Notes: generated from the sequence alone by a model not told the origin. Shown: positions 24,646-33,468, counted from the stretch's first letter. The stretch is DNA of 64,000 nt from QVMG01 sp032073245 (GCA_032073245.1 DAMANX010000017.1:1-64000), one strand, 5' to 3'. Made by a program: numbers and translations.

Positions 24646-25710
24646 ATGAACTATAGATATATATTAGAACCCTATAAAGGAATCGCAACACGGCACACCT
24701 GCCCGGCTTGTGAACAAAAGAAGTGTTTTTCTCGCTACATCGATACCGAAAATAAAGTTTCGTTTCCAAATCATGTGGGCAGATGCGACCGGGAAGAAAA
24801 ATGTGGGTACCACTTCACTCCTAAGCAATATTTTGAGGAGAATCCAGATAAACGAGAGAAGTTTATTGATTATCAACCTACAATATCCAAAAACGACCCT
24901 CCCATGAAAGAAAAAGAACCAAGCTTTATCGATAGCAACTTAGTGGCATCCTCGCTTGGTCATTATCAGCAAAACAAGCTGTTCCAATATCTATCCTCTC
25001 AGTTGGGAGAAGATGAAACGACAAAGTTGATGGTGAAATACAAGGTTGGTTCTGCCAAGCATTGGGATGGAGCAACGGTTTTCTGGCAAATGGATATTGC
25101 CGGAAGAGTACGCACAGGAAAAGTAATGTTATACGATCCAGAAAACGGAAAGCGAGTTAAATATCCATATAATCATATCACATGGGTACACTCGCTCCTG
25201 AAGCAAGAAAACTTCAATCTAAAACAATGTTTCTTTGGCGAACATCTGCTCGCCAGCCAATCCAATCTGCCGGTAGCGATTGTAGAAAGTGAAAAGACCG
25301 CTTTAATCTCTTCTTTCTATATGCCCCAATTTCAATGGATCGCTACCGGTGGGAAGCATGGTTGTTTCAATGATGAGAGCTTGCAGATTCTTAAAGGTAG
25401 AAAGACAATTCTATTTCCGGATCTGGGAGCATGGGAGGATTGGCAAGTGAAAGCAAACAAGATGAAGAGCCTAAACATAGAGGTCGAAATTTTCGATTTC
25501 TTGGAAAAACGAGCAACGCCGGAGCAACGGAAAGAGGGGTACGATATCGCCGATTTTCTACTTGAGGCGAAACAGCCTACGGCAATTCTTCAAGACATGA
25601 TTAAACGTAATCCTGCCTTGAAAACACTAATGGAAGAATTTGGGTTAGTACTTGACAATTCTTCAAAGAACAGGGTAAATCCTCGTAAGAAGACCGGATT
25701 TAGACTCTAA
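24646..25710 (+). CDS. Zinc-finger/Toprim primase-like protein
   Basis: A 354-residue protein with an N-terminal CHC2-type zinc finger (CPACEQKKC ... CDREEKCGYH, about residues 19-58). A Toprim-like core follows (VAIVESEKTALISSF; TILFPDLGAWEDW with acidic residues) as in DnaG-type primases, and it resembles DUF6371. It lacks a helicase; the DUF3987 protein upstream probably supplies the NTPase. The two genes are separated by 219 bp. It would prime replication of the excised circle or the strand left after mobilisation. Confident as a primase-like protein; activity is inferred. Confidence 0.85.
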   Translation: MNYRYILEPYKGIATRHTCPACEQKKCFSRYIDTENKVSFPNHVGRCDREEKCGYHFTPKQYFEENPDKREKFIDYQPTISKNDPPMKEKEPSFIDSNLVASSLGHYQQNKLFQYLSSQLGEDETTKLMVKYKVGSAKHWDGATVFWQMDIAGRVRTGKVMLYDPENGKRVKYPYNHITWVHSLLKQENFNLKQCFFGEHLLASQSNLPVAIVESEKTALISSFYMPQFQWIATGGKHGCFNDESLQILKGRKTILFPDLGAWEDWQVKANKMKSLNIEVEIFDFLEKRATPEQRKEGYDIADFLLEAKQPTAILQDMIKRNPALKTLMEEFGLVLDNSSKNRVNPRKKTGFRL

Positions 25711-25732
25711 TGGAAAATCTGCGTTTTTTAGC

Positions 25733-25776
25733 GGAGCAAGTTTATGTTTTGGTCATACCAAAACGCCACTTGCTCC
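25733..25776. other. Candidate origin of transfer (oriT)
   Basis: A two-tier inverted repeat lies between the primase and mobC genes. The outer 9-bp arms are GGAGCAAGT (25733-25741) and ACTTGCTCC (25768-25776). The inner 8-bp arms are GTTTTGGT (25746-25753) and ACCAAAAC (25757-25764) around CAT. A G-rich stretch follows at 25783-25800. Position and structure fit an oriT; the nick site is not identified. Confidence 0.65.
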
Positions 25777-25826
25777 CCAAAATGGGAGGAAATCCCGCTG
25801 GTCTAATAGTAAAATAGAAATTCAAA

Positions 25827-26204
25827 ATGGAAGATAAAAAACCGAGAAAAATAGGTGGTCGCCCCATCAAAGGATTAGGCGAGAAGCGCACCTATATGGT
25901 CAGCCTTAAGATGGATTCTCGCGAGTACTTTTCGCTAAAGACGAAAGCCAAATCGGCAGGAATTAGCCGAAGTGATTTCATTCGTCAGTGTATAGCCGGA
26001 AGTAAAATTTGTCCCCGGTTAACACCTGAACTGAACGATTATATCCGAAAGCTATCAGGCATGGGGAATAACCTCAATCAGATTGCCAGAAGAGCAAACG
26101 CCGAAGGATATATCAATACAAGAAGTGAATACCTCTATCTGGCAGATAAGATTGATAACGTAATTGAAATGATTGAAGATGATGGCAAAAATAGTAAAAG
26201 GTAA
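25827..26204 (+). CDS. MobC-like relaxosome accessory protein
   Basis: A 125-residue basic protein of the plasmid mobilisation MobC/MbpC type. It opens with a basic tail, followed by a ribbon-helix-helix-like part (YMVSLKMDSREYFSLKTKAKSAGISRSDFIRQC) and the family motif LSGMGNNLNQIARRAN. It should bind oriT and help the relaxase nick. It overlaps the relaxase gene and lies directly downstream of the oriT candidate, exactly as expected for this module. Confidence 0.92.
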   Translation: MEDKKPRKIGGRPIKGLGEKRTYMVSLKMDSREYFSLKTKAKSAGISRSDFIRQCIAGSKICPRLTPELNDYIRKLSGMGNNLNQIARRANAEGYINTRSEYLYLADKIDNVIEMIEDDGKNSKR

Positions 26205-27111
26205 AGCGTTCAAGGGGGTAGTCAATTATATCCTTGACAAGCAGAAGAATATGGAGATTGTCGATTTTGACGGACTTCGCATGAAAAGCAAAGCGTCCAT
26301 CGTCCAGAGTTTCGTAACCCAAGCGAGCTTGAATAGCCGTGTGGCAAAACCGGTTTGTCATATCTCGTTAGACTTTTCTGCACAGGACAAAGATAAGCTA
26401 TCCAATCAATTGATGGGACGGATTGCTCATGACTATATGAAACAAATGGGTATAGTGAACACACAGTATATCATTGCAAGGCACTTCGACAAGGAGCATC
26501 CACATATCCATTTGGTTTATAATCGGGTGGATAATAACGGCAAGACGATTACAGATAGCAATGACCGATTCCGAAGCGAGAAGATCTGCAAGGAACTGAC
26601 TGAGAAATATGGTTTATACTTCGCCACCGGCAAAGAGAACGTAAAAGAACACCGTTTGAAAGAGCCGGATAAAACCAAATACGAGATATATAATTCTCTT
26701 AAAACATTGGTGCCGAAATGTAAGAACTGGCAACAGTTAACCAATGAATTGCAAAAGGCAGGGATAAAGGTTGAGTTTAAAACTAAAGGTAATTCCGATG
26801 ATGTACAGGGAGTCCGGTTTGAGAAGAATGGTTATTTGTTCAATGGCTCCAAAGTGGATAAGATGTTTAGCTACTCAAAGATTGATTATCAGTTGGAGCA
26901 AAACGCTCGTAACCAGTTGGTAAGTCAAAGTCAGGAACAATTCCATTCTACCAGTAATGCCGTCGCTTCAACAATTGGATCAGTCGGTTCTGCTTTGGGT
27001 GGGCTGTTCGATATTCAGCCCGGAAGCGGATACGATGAGAATGAAGCCGAATATCTTCGCCAGCAACGATTAAAGAAGAAACCGAAACGAAGGTTCGGAC
27101 GACAAATATAA
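26179..27111 (+). CDS. Relaxase/mobilisation nuclease (MobA/VirD2 type)
   Basis: A 310-residue MOB-P-like relaxase. The metal-binding histidine motif HPHIH lies at about residues 107-111 (HFDKEHPHIHLVYNRV), and an N-terminal MAKIVKG...VNYILDK segment supplies the catalytic Tyr region. A relaxase nicks oriT and stays attached to the transferred strand. ATGs at 26179 and 26182 are both plausible; it overlaps mobC by about 26 bp. The C-terminus is short and basic (KKPKRRFGRQI), with no primase domain. No coupling protein or type IV secretion genes are present, so transfer depends on a co-resident conjugative element. Confidence 0.93.
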   Translation: MMAKIVKGKAFKGVVNYILDKQKNMEIVDFDGLRMKSKASIVQSFVTQASLNSRVAKPVCHISLDFSAQDKDKLSNQLMGRIAHDYMKQMGIVNTQYIIARHFDKEHPHIHLVYNRVDNNGKTITDSNDRFRSEKICKELTEKYGLYFATGKENVKEHRLKEPDKTKYEIYNSLKTLVPKCKNWQQLTNELQKAGIKVEFKTKGNSDDVQGVRFEKNGYLFNGSKVDKMFSYSKIDYQLEQNARNQLVSQSQEQFHSTSNAVASTIGSVGSALGGLFDIQPGSGYDENEAEYLRQQRLKKKPKRRFGRQI

Positions 27112-27139
27112 GATTATTATCCAGTTAAATTATAAGAGT

Positions 27140-27697
27140 ATGAGAAATATAGAGATAAACGAAGTATACACGCTTTTTGAAGAGATCAAGAAGTTGATTA
27201 AAAAGGGGAACGATAATACCCCTACCGTTGTTCAACCCGAAATAGAGTTGCCGGACTTATCCTTCATAAATGATCTAACAGGTAAGCTACAAGAAACAAT
27301 CGAAGAGGTTCGCAAGCCAGCAAAGACAGAGTGCCACCATACATTCAGCATTGCTTCAAACAAAATTTTCTTTAGTGTAATCGGTATGGGTGTTGCTTTG
27401 CTTGTGTGTATGTTTGTGATTTACTACCAGCGAGAGGAAATTGCTATTTGCAAAGACAACGATCTGAAATATCGTTATGTTAATATGCAGGGAGCAGCAA
27501 CGCCAAACGATATAGAGAGTTTAGAGAATGCCTTCCATTACAATAGAGATAGCGTGAAGATTATCCGTAGACAAGTAGAGCAATATGAGAAAGCCGTGTT
27601 TGAAGAAGCCAAACGTTTGGAGCAAGCGAGGTTGAAAGAGCAAGAAGCCGAACGGCTAAGGCGCGAAGCAGAGAATTTGAAGCAAAATAGCCACTAA
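27140..27697 (+). CDS. Membrane-anchored coiled-coil hypothetical protein next to the relaxase
   Basis: A 185-residue protein with a single membrane helix at about residues 78-96 (IFFSVIGMGVALLVCMFVIYY). The N-terminal cytoplasmic part is rich in Pro and acidic residues, and the C-terminal tail is a strong coiled coil (RLEQARLKEQEAERLRREAE region). It follows the relaxase by 28 bp. Similar small membrane proteins accompany Bacteroidales relaxases, but their role is not established; docking the relaxosome to a helper's coupling protein is a reasonable guess. Confidence 0.78.
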   Translation: MRNIEINEVYTLFEEIKKLIKKGNDNTPTVVQPEIELPDLSFINDLTGKLQETIEEVRKPAKTECHHTFSIASNKIFFSVIGMGVALLVCMFVIYYQREEIAICKDNDLKYRYVNMQGAATPNDIESLENAFHYNRDSVKIIRRQVEQYEKAVFEEAKRLEQARLKEQEAERLRREAENLKQNSH

Positions 27698-27732
27698 TTC
27701 TTTTCTGTCATGCTAATAGCTCATAGTAAAAT

Positions 27733-27759
27733 AGCAAGACTGTATTTTGCAGTCTTGCT
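27733..27759. terminator. Terminator between mobilisation operon and KAP gene
   Basis: A perfect 10-bp stem (AGCAAGACTG at 27733-27742 with CAGTCTTGCT at 27750-27759) with a 7-nt loop, between convergent genes. Confidence 0.8.
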
Positions 27760-29210
27760 CATACTTGTGTAGGTTCTTGAAGCTCAAATAATAACTCAAT
27801 GCGTTGAATTATTATACTCAGGTCAAATATACCACCTATTATCGCCCCTCTTTCTTCATAATGTTTTACTGCATCCAATAGAAGGTCTTTATTTATTACA
27901 TTCAACTTAAATGTTAATACTGGTTCTGCGTCTTTGGTTAGAAGGTCATGGGTTTTGTATCCTCTATCATCGAACGAATAACAAGACAAAAGCTTTGCGA
28001 TTTCGAATATAACATAACGAGAATTCATATTGTATAAGTCTGACGAGGAAAGAAGTTTAGCGGGCAACTTTTCCTCTAAAAATTGAACAATTTCTTGTAT
28101 AGTTATTTCTTTCTTAAGTAAAGAATGATAAAAATCGGGGTAGGATATGCGGAAGTATTTCAAAAGCAAAATCATACCGGGTTGAGAATAGCTGTTTGTT
28201 TGAATTGTTTGTAGCGTTAGGCGAATATGCGCATATATTTTTTCCATTTGTCTTAAATTAAGATGCATCTGTGCAAATATAATTTTAGACATTTTCATAA
28301 AACTATCTCCCTCTTCTCTATCTCTAAAATTAGATGCACGTTGAGGGTTTTCGAAAAAAGCATCAAAGTCATACACATCAAAAAGATAGGCGCAAAATTT
28401 GTCTATATCTGGCTCCGGCAAGGCATATTCTATATCTATAAAGCGTTTGAGATATTCTTCCGCATTGATAGAGTCACTGCCGTAGTATCCTCGAACGGAG
28501 CTGCATAGCTGTTTCTTGTCGATCGATAATACAAATATAATATTGGGGATAGAGAAAAGGTGTTTGATCCTTTCGAGGACTTTTACTGCATAAGCAGGAT
28601 TGCATCTATCCAATTCATCCACCATAAATATTAAGGGCTTTCCTTCATTACAAGAATCTATAAGATCGATAAGCGCATTGCGAAATTCTTTTATTGAATT
28701 GCATTGTTCTTTATAAGCATCTAATTCTTTCTTTAATAAATCAGAAGATGTATCTATTCCGGCTTTAAGAGCAGTACCTATCTCATCACCCAAATACTTT
28801 TTTACTGCGGTAGTAGTTGCGGCAGAAACGATACTGGTGAAAATCTTTCCACCAGTAGCAATAACGGTCGCTAACTTGCTTTTAACATTCTCTTTGAGTT
28901 CTAATTCTTGCAACTCCCCTATTAAGCCGACTAAAGGGTCTGAAACAAAATCGTGTTCCCACACATTGAAGTATAGCGTTTTGAAATTCTCTTTATTCAA
29001 GTATTGCCGCCACATTTTTACAAATGTTGTTTTTCCACTTCCCCATTCCCCATTGATAGCCAGCACACAACCATTTGTGTAAGAAGAAACTATCTGTGTT
29101 AATACTCTAGCATACTTTTCACGTCCTAATTTACAATTCTGAAAAGGATTGCGTTCTATTATTTCGGGGTCTTGTAACTTACAAATCATACGATTAATCT
29201 TATTATACAA
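27759..29210 (-). CDS. KAP-family P-loop NTPase, probable defence protein
   Basis: A 483-residue KAP NTPase. Walker A is GEWGSGKT at about residues 54-61 and Walker B is PLIFMVDELD at about 192-201, followed by the KAP arginine/sensor region (VLSIDKKQLCSS). The family name motif region also contains EHDFVSDPLVGL. A moderately hydrophobic helix (about 112-135) lies between the Walker motifs, where other KAP proteins have membrane segments. Many KAP NTPases belong to anti-phage systems as ATP-dependent sensors or effectors; here the gene is on its own strand, in the cargo region beside a restriction enzyme. The defence role is inferred from context. Confidence 0.9.
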   Translation of the reverse strand: MYNKINRMICKLQDPEIIERNPFQNCKLGREKYARVLTQIVSSYTNGCVLAINGEWGSGKTTFVKMWRQYLNKENFKTLYFNVWEHDFVSDPLVGLIGELQELELKENVKSKLATVIATGGKIFTSIVSAATTTAVKKYLGDEIGTALKAGIDTSSDLLKKELDAYKEQCNSIKEFRNALIDLIDSCNEGKPLIFMVDELDRCNPAYAVKVLERIKHLFSIPNIIFVLSIDKKQLCSSVRGYYGSDSINAEEYLKRFIDIEYALPEPDIDKFCAYLFDVYDFDAFFENPQRASNFRDREEGDSFMKMSKIIFAQMHLNLRQMEKIYAHIRLTLQTIQTNSYSQPGMILLLKYFRISYPDFYHSLLKKEITIQEIVQFLEEKLPAKLLSSSDLYNMNSRYVIFEIAKLLSCYSFDDRGYKTHDLLTKDAEPVLTFKLNVINKDLLLDAVKHYEERGAIIGGIFDLSIIIQRIELLFELQEPTQV

Positions 29211-29444
29211 TTCTACAAAGTGTTGTAATGTTGTACCACCAACATACTCACCATGTTCAAAGGTAACGAAATTCTATTAGTCGAACACCCCATTTGGAAT
29301 AGATAATAGATCTATAAATGTAATAAACCTTGAAGATGCAGGAAGAATACAAAAAAAAATCTCCATTTGTAACACACAAAGTATCATAAGTCGCTAAAAA
29401 CAAAGGTTCTTCAACATTGTTGTTCCTATTTGCCTAATATTCAC

Positions 29445-29452
29445 TAAATTTG
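29445..29452 (+). promoter_or_regulatory. -7 promoter box of the restriction-modification gene
   Basis: TAAATTTG matches TAnnTTTG, 23 bp before the ATG at 29476. The remainder of the 265-bp gap before it holds nothing else I can identify. Confidence 0.65.
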
Positions 29453-29475
29453 TATGCACTGTAAAATAATTAGAA

Positions 29476-31857
29476 ATGACTATTAAGCAATATATTGAAG
29501 AGCTACAGAAGCAGTTCCAATCCGGCATTGCTCGTGAACACACTTATCGCCCCGCTTTACAACAGCATCTGGCAGCAATGTTGCCAAATCTTATTGTGCT
29601 GAACGAACCGGCGCGACAAGCCTGCGGAGCCCCCGACTATATTCTGCAACGTAAGACGGATAATATCCCGGTAGCATTTATTGAAGCAAAAGACATCAAT
29701 GACTCCGACCTTGCCGGTCGCAACAAGAATAAAGAGCAATTCACTCGGTATAAAAATTCGTTAGATAATATCCTGTTCACCGACTACCTTGACTTTTTAT
29801 TGTATGAGAAAGGTGAGTTTGTTGAAAGTATCCGTATTGCAGAGCTTAAAGGTGAAAAAATTGTTCCTATACAAGAGAACTTCGATAAGTTCACCATCCT
29901 GATAACTCGTTTTGGTGATGCGAAACCACAACGCATAATCTCTTCAGCTAAATTGGCTGAGATAATGGCAGGCAAGGCGCGGCTATTGGCTGATGTGATT
30001 GAAAAATCTTTTACGCAAGGAGATGCAGACGGCAATTTAGAAGGGCAGATGAATGCCTTTAAAGAGGTATTGATTCACGACATTACTCCCAAAGAGTTTG
30101 CGGATGTATATGCACAGACGATTGCATACGGGATGTTTGCCGCGCGGATGCACGATTCTACTCCCGATACCTTTTCCCGCCATGAAGCAGCAACATTGAT
30201 CCCCAAAACTAATCCATTTCTCCGGCAGTTATTTCAAAATGTAGCCGGATATGATCTCGATGAGCGGATCAGTTGGATAGTAGACGACTTGGCCGAGACA
30301 TTTCGTGCAACGGATATTCAGGCCGTTATGAAAGGATTTGGAAAGCGGACACAGCAAACCGATCCGATGATTCATTTTTACGAGAACTTTCTTTCGGCTT
30401 ACGATCCCAAATTAAGGAAAAGCCGGGGCGTTTGGTATACACCGCAAGCTGTGGTGAATTTTATAGTACGGGCTGTAGATGATATTTTACAATCAGAGTT
30501 TCATTTGCCAATGGGACTTGCCGATACTTCGAAGATAAAGGTGGAGCGCGCTGTAGATCAAAGTCTCGATAAACGCTATGCTGATCACAAAAAGAAAGAA
30601 CAAGTAGAATTACATAAAGTACAAATACTCGATCCTGCCACGGGTACAGGTACTTTTCTGGCGGAAGTGGTAAGCCAGATATATGATAAATTCCAAGGTC
30701 AAGCCGGCATGTGGCAGGGTTATGTAGAGGAACATTTGCTGCCACGTCTCAATGGCTTTGAGTTACTGATGGCTTCCTACACCATGGCGCACCTAAAATT
30801 GGATTGGCTGCTCACTGAAACAGGATACAAAGCGATTGACAATAAACGTTTGCGTGTATTCCTGACAAACTCATTGGAAGAACATCATAAAGACACTGGA
30901 ACTCTTTTTTCCCAATTTTTGGCTCGTGAAGCTAATGGTGCCAATGAGATTAAGCGAAATACGCCGGTGATGGTCGTGCTGGGCAATCCGCCGTATAGTG
31001 GAGAAAGCTCGAATAAGAGCGAATGGATCATGCGCCTGATGGACGATTATAAACGTGAGCCGGATACCAATATGCGATTACAAGAGCGTAACTCCAAATG
31101 GATCAATGATGATTATGCCAAATTTATCAGACTGGGACAACATTTTGTCGATAAGAATCAAGAGGGCGTTCTTGCCTATATCAACAACCACAGTTTCATA
31201 GACAATCCTACATTCCGTGGGATGCGTTGGAATTTGATGAAGAGTTTCGATAAGATTTATATCATTGACCTGCATGGTAACAGCAAAAAGAAAGAAGTTG
31301 CGCCTGATGGAAGTAAAGATGAAAACGTGTTTGATATTATGCAAGGTGTATCAATCAATATCTTCATTAAAACAAAGAATAAGACGAAAGCCTCACTTGC
31401 GGATGTTTATCACTATGACTTATATGGCAAACGACAGGCGAAATACGATTACTTGACTGACAATAGCTTTCACTCTATAAACTGGACAAAGTTGTCCCCA
31501 TCTTCTCCTGAATACTTTTTTGTCCCCAAAAACTACATCAACAAAGAAGAATACGACAAAGGATTTAAACTTACTGAGTTGATGCCAGAAAACACTATGG
31601 GTATAACAAGCGGGGATGATAAGCAGTATGTCCAGTTCAACTTTTCTGATTTTAATGGGAATACAGATAAAGTGAAGAGATATTCATATCGGATTTTTGA
31701 TGATAGATATATAGAGTATGATGTTGATAACTTGGCCAGAGCAAGAAGCAACATAATGAGAAACTTTGATAGTGGTAGTAATTATGGCCTATTATGTTTG
31801 AAAGGTGTGAGAAATGATTCTGTAAGTAAAATATATATATATCAAGAAAATATGTAG
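29476..31857 (+). CDS. Restriction-modification enzyme (type ISP/IIG-like), N-terminal 793 residues
   Basis: The protein joins a PD-(D/E)XK nuclease (Asp54, Glu70, Lys72 in PDYI...FIEAKD) to an N6-adenine methyltransferase (motif I DPATGTGTF from Asp386; motif IV NPPY at 504-507). The last part of the methylase/target-recognition region follows. It would methylate and cut DNA at its own target. The frame stops at TAG 31855-31857 just after an (AT)6 tract; removal of one AT unit would continue into the downstream frame and give a protein of up to 1013 residues. There is no internal helicase, unlike full type ISP enzymes. It may be phase-off or degenerate. Confidence 0.88.
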   Translation: MTIKQYIEELQKQFQSGIAREHTYRPALQQHLAAMLPNLIVLNEPARQACGAPDYILQRKTDNIPVAFIEAKDINDSDLAGRNKNKEQFTRYKNSLDNILFTDYLDFLLYEKGEFVESIRIAELKGEKIVPIQENFDKFTILITRFGDAKPQRIISSAKLAEIMAGKARLLADVIEKSFTQGDADGNLEGQMNAFKEVLIHDITPKEFADVYAQTIAYGMFAARMHDSTPDTFSRHEAATLIPKTNPFLRQLFQNVAGYDLDERISWIVDDLAETFRATDIQAVMKGFGKRTQQTDPMIHFYENFLSAYDPKLRKSRGVWYTPQAVVNFIVRAVDDILQSEFHLPMGLADTSKIKVERAVDQSLDKRYADHKKKEQVELHKVQILDPATGTGTFLAEVVSQIYDKFQGQAGMWQGYVEEHLLPRLNGFELLMASYTMAHLKLDWLLTETGYKAIDNKRLRVFLTNSLEEHHKDTGTLFSQFLAREANGANEIKRNTPVMVVLGNPPYSGESSNKSEWIMRLMDDYKREPDTNMRLQERNSKWINDDYAKFIRLGQHFVDKNQEGVLAYINNHSFIDNPTFRGMRWNLMKSFDKIYIIDLHGNSKKKEVAPDGSKDENVFDIMQGVSINIFIKTKNKTKASLADVYHYDLYGKRQAKYDYLTDNSFHSINWTKLSPSSPEYFFVPKNYINKEEYDKGFKLTELMPENTMGITSGDDKQYVQFNFSDFNGNTDKVKRYSYRIFDDRYIEYDVDNLARARSNIMRNFDSGSNYGLLCLKGVRNDSVSKIYIYQENM
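31831..31842. repeat. (AT)6 dinucleotide tract at the reading-frame break
   Basis: Twelve bases of alternating AT sit exactly where the restriction gene changes frame. With five units the codons read SKIYISRKYVDKSILSTLDN and continue in the second frame; with six they end in a TAG 13 bp later. Confidence 0.85.
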
Positions 31858-32519
31858 ATAAAAGCATCTTGTCTACTCTCGATAATTGCTATTTATTTCC
31901 GCTATACATAATACAGGAAGATTTGTATAGCAACAATCGCACCCCCAACCTTACTCCGAAAATCGTAGAGAAAATCGCGGAAGGTATCGGGATGGATTTT
32001 GAAGCGGAGAAAAGTGGCGATGCTGACAAATTTGCTCCGATAGACTTACTCGATTATATCTACGCAGTACTCCATAGCCCCACATACCGCGAAAAATATA
32101 AGGAATTTTTGAAAACCGACTTCCCTCGTGTACCATATCCACAAGATACAGAAACGTTTCATCGCCTTGTTGCCATCGGTGGCGAACTTCGTAAGGTTCA
32201 TTTGATGGAGCATCCTGATCTATCTAAACTCATTACGCAATATCCTGTTGCCGGAGATAATACCGTTGGTAAACCACGCTGGGAGTTGCTTCCCGATGGA
32301 CAACAGGGTCGGGTATGGATAAATGATCAGCAGTATTTTGACAATGTACCCCTAGCAGCATGGCAATTTTATATCGGCGGTTATTAACCCGCGCAAAAAT
32401 GGCTTAAAGATCGTCAAGGTCGCACACTAACTTATGATGACATTATGCACTATCAACGGATTATTAAGGCGTTGGTAATGACGGAAGAGATGATGGAGTT
32501 AATAGATAAAAATGGATAA
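31833..32519 (+). pseudogene. C-terminal part of the restriction-modification enzyme, out of frame and with an internal TAA
   Basis: In the +2 frame relative to the N-terminal part the sequence reads YVDKSILSTLDNCYLFPLYI and on to AWQFYIGGY, the type ISP C-terminal specificity domain. A TAA at 32385-32387 stops it. The codons after that stop remain coding in the same frame (PAQKWLKDRQGRTLTYDDI...) to 32519, and in the family the stop position is normally Gln, so CAA probably mutated to TAA. The restored stop would overlap the DUF4238 ATG. The segment could be expressed only after both lesions are bypassed or if the truncated domain suffices. Confidence 0.82.
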
Positions 32520-33384
32520 GAAGCGAAAACAACATTTCGTCCCTCGTTTATATCTAAATGCATGGGCAGTTAACAATCAAGTTTGGTGTAAACAAGGTGG
32601 AAGAGTTTTTCTTACTGCATTGGATAATGTAGCGAATATTCGTGATTTCTACAGACTAAAGCCTATCTCAAAGAAGGAATATAAACTAATTGAATACTTT
32701 GTGGGTTTGATGGATGAGTCTTGCAGAGAGAATTTTAGAGAGTTAATGGACTATATGGCTTCAATATATAATATCTGTGAAAATCAACGAATCAGGGAAA
32801 ATAGAGATGCTTTTACGGAAGAAGAAGACATCCATATAAACAATGCGTTTGAGAATTTCTATGCTCATATTGAAGGGATGGCAGTGCCATGTCTGAAAGA
32901 ACTTCGAGATGGGAAAGCTGATTTCTATATGGTTCCTGAACAATCATTGAAATTTCTGTTGTTTTTGTCTTTACAATACAATCGAACAGAAAAGGCAAAA
33001 ACAAACACACTATCTGCAATTCAAGCGCATTTTCACAATGTGTATAATATAATAAGTATTGCAATAGCATTTCGGCTCAGTTATACTATGTTTACAGACC
33101 GTTGGATGATTACTATTTTAAAAAACAATACAGACAAGGAATTTATTACAGGAGATCAGCCCATTATAAATCTAATTCAACCAAAGAGTATGGAGGAAGA
33201 ATATAGAGGAACTATTTTTTATTATCCAATCTCGCCTAAATATGCCATTTTATTGTCAGAAAGCTATGGGATACAGATTCTCTCTGTTTCAGTTACAAGT
33301 GAATCAGTAACATACTACAATAACCACATCAAGTCTAATTCATATCGTTCTGTTTACTCTGTCAATAAAGATACTCTTGCATAA
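32512..33384 (+). CDS. DUF4238 protein, probable defence accessory
   Basis: A 290-residue DUF4238 protein that begins with the family signature RKQHFVPRLYLNAW and has the central FLLFLSLQYNRTEK block and the C-terminal ITGDQPIINL ... YYPISPKYAILLS motifs. The family's biochemical function is unknown; members are frequent in defence islands. Its ATG overlaps the ancestral stop of the restriction gene (ATGGATAA), which shows the two were one translationally coupled unit. It is the last gene of the element and ends before a strong hairpin. Confidence 0.88.
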   Translation: MDKKRKQHFVPRLYLNAWAVNNQVWCKQGGRVFLTALDNVANIRDFYRLKPISKKEYKLIEYFVGLMDESCRENFRELMDYMASIYNICENQRIRENRDAFTEEEDIHINNAFENFYAHIEGMAVPCLKELRDGKADFYMVPEQSLKFLLFLSLQYNRTEKAKTNTLSAIQAHFHNVYNIISIAIAFRLSYTMFTDRWMITILKNNTDKEFITGDQPIINLIQPKSMEEEYRGTIFYYPISPKYAILLSESYGIQILSVSVTSESVTYYNNHIKSNSYRSVYSVNKDTLA

Positions 33385-33392
33385 TTTCTGCT

Positions 33393-33415
33393 TGGGAACA
33401 ATTTGGGAACAAATC
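33393..33415. repeat. 23-bp element-end repeat, right copy
   Basis: Identical to 18693-18715, in the same orientation, and 53 bp inside attR. A candidate integrase arm-type site. Confidence 0.7.
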
Positions 33416-33425
33416 TTCAAAAGAA

Positions 33426-33458
33426 AAAGCCTAATTGACTGAATATCAATTAGGCTTT
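33426..33458. terminator. Element-borne terminator facing the tRNA and DUF4238
   Basis: A perfect 13-bp stem (AAAGCCTAATTGA at 33426-33438 with TCAATTAGGCTTT at 33446-33458) and 7-nt loop. The minus-strand tail is TTTTTCTTTT, so it can replace the tRNA terminator displaced by integration; it also closes the DUF4238 transcript. Confidence 0.88.
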
Positions 33459-33468
33459 CATTTTCTGC

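Noticed and set aside
30461..30745. Antisense ORFs within the restriction gene and other large genes
   Set aside because: They lie opposite a strong coding frame, lack recognisable domains and have no promoter or neighbour logic.
29476..31857. Programmed ribosomal frameshift to join the restriction gene halves
   Set aside because: There is no slippery heptamer or downstream structure at the site; the AT tract makes replication slippage the simpler explanation.
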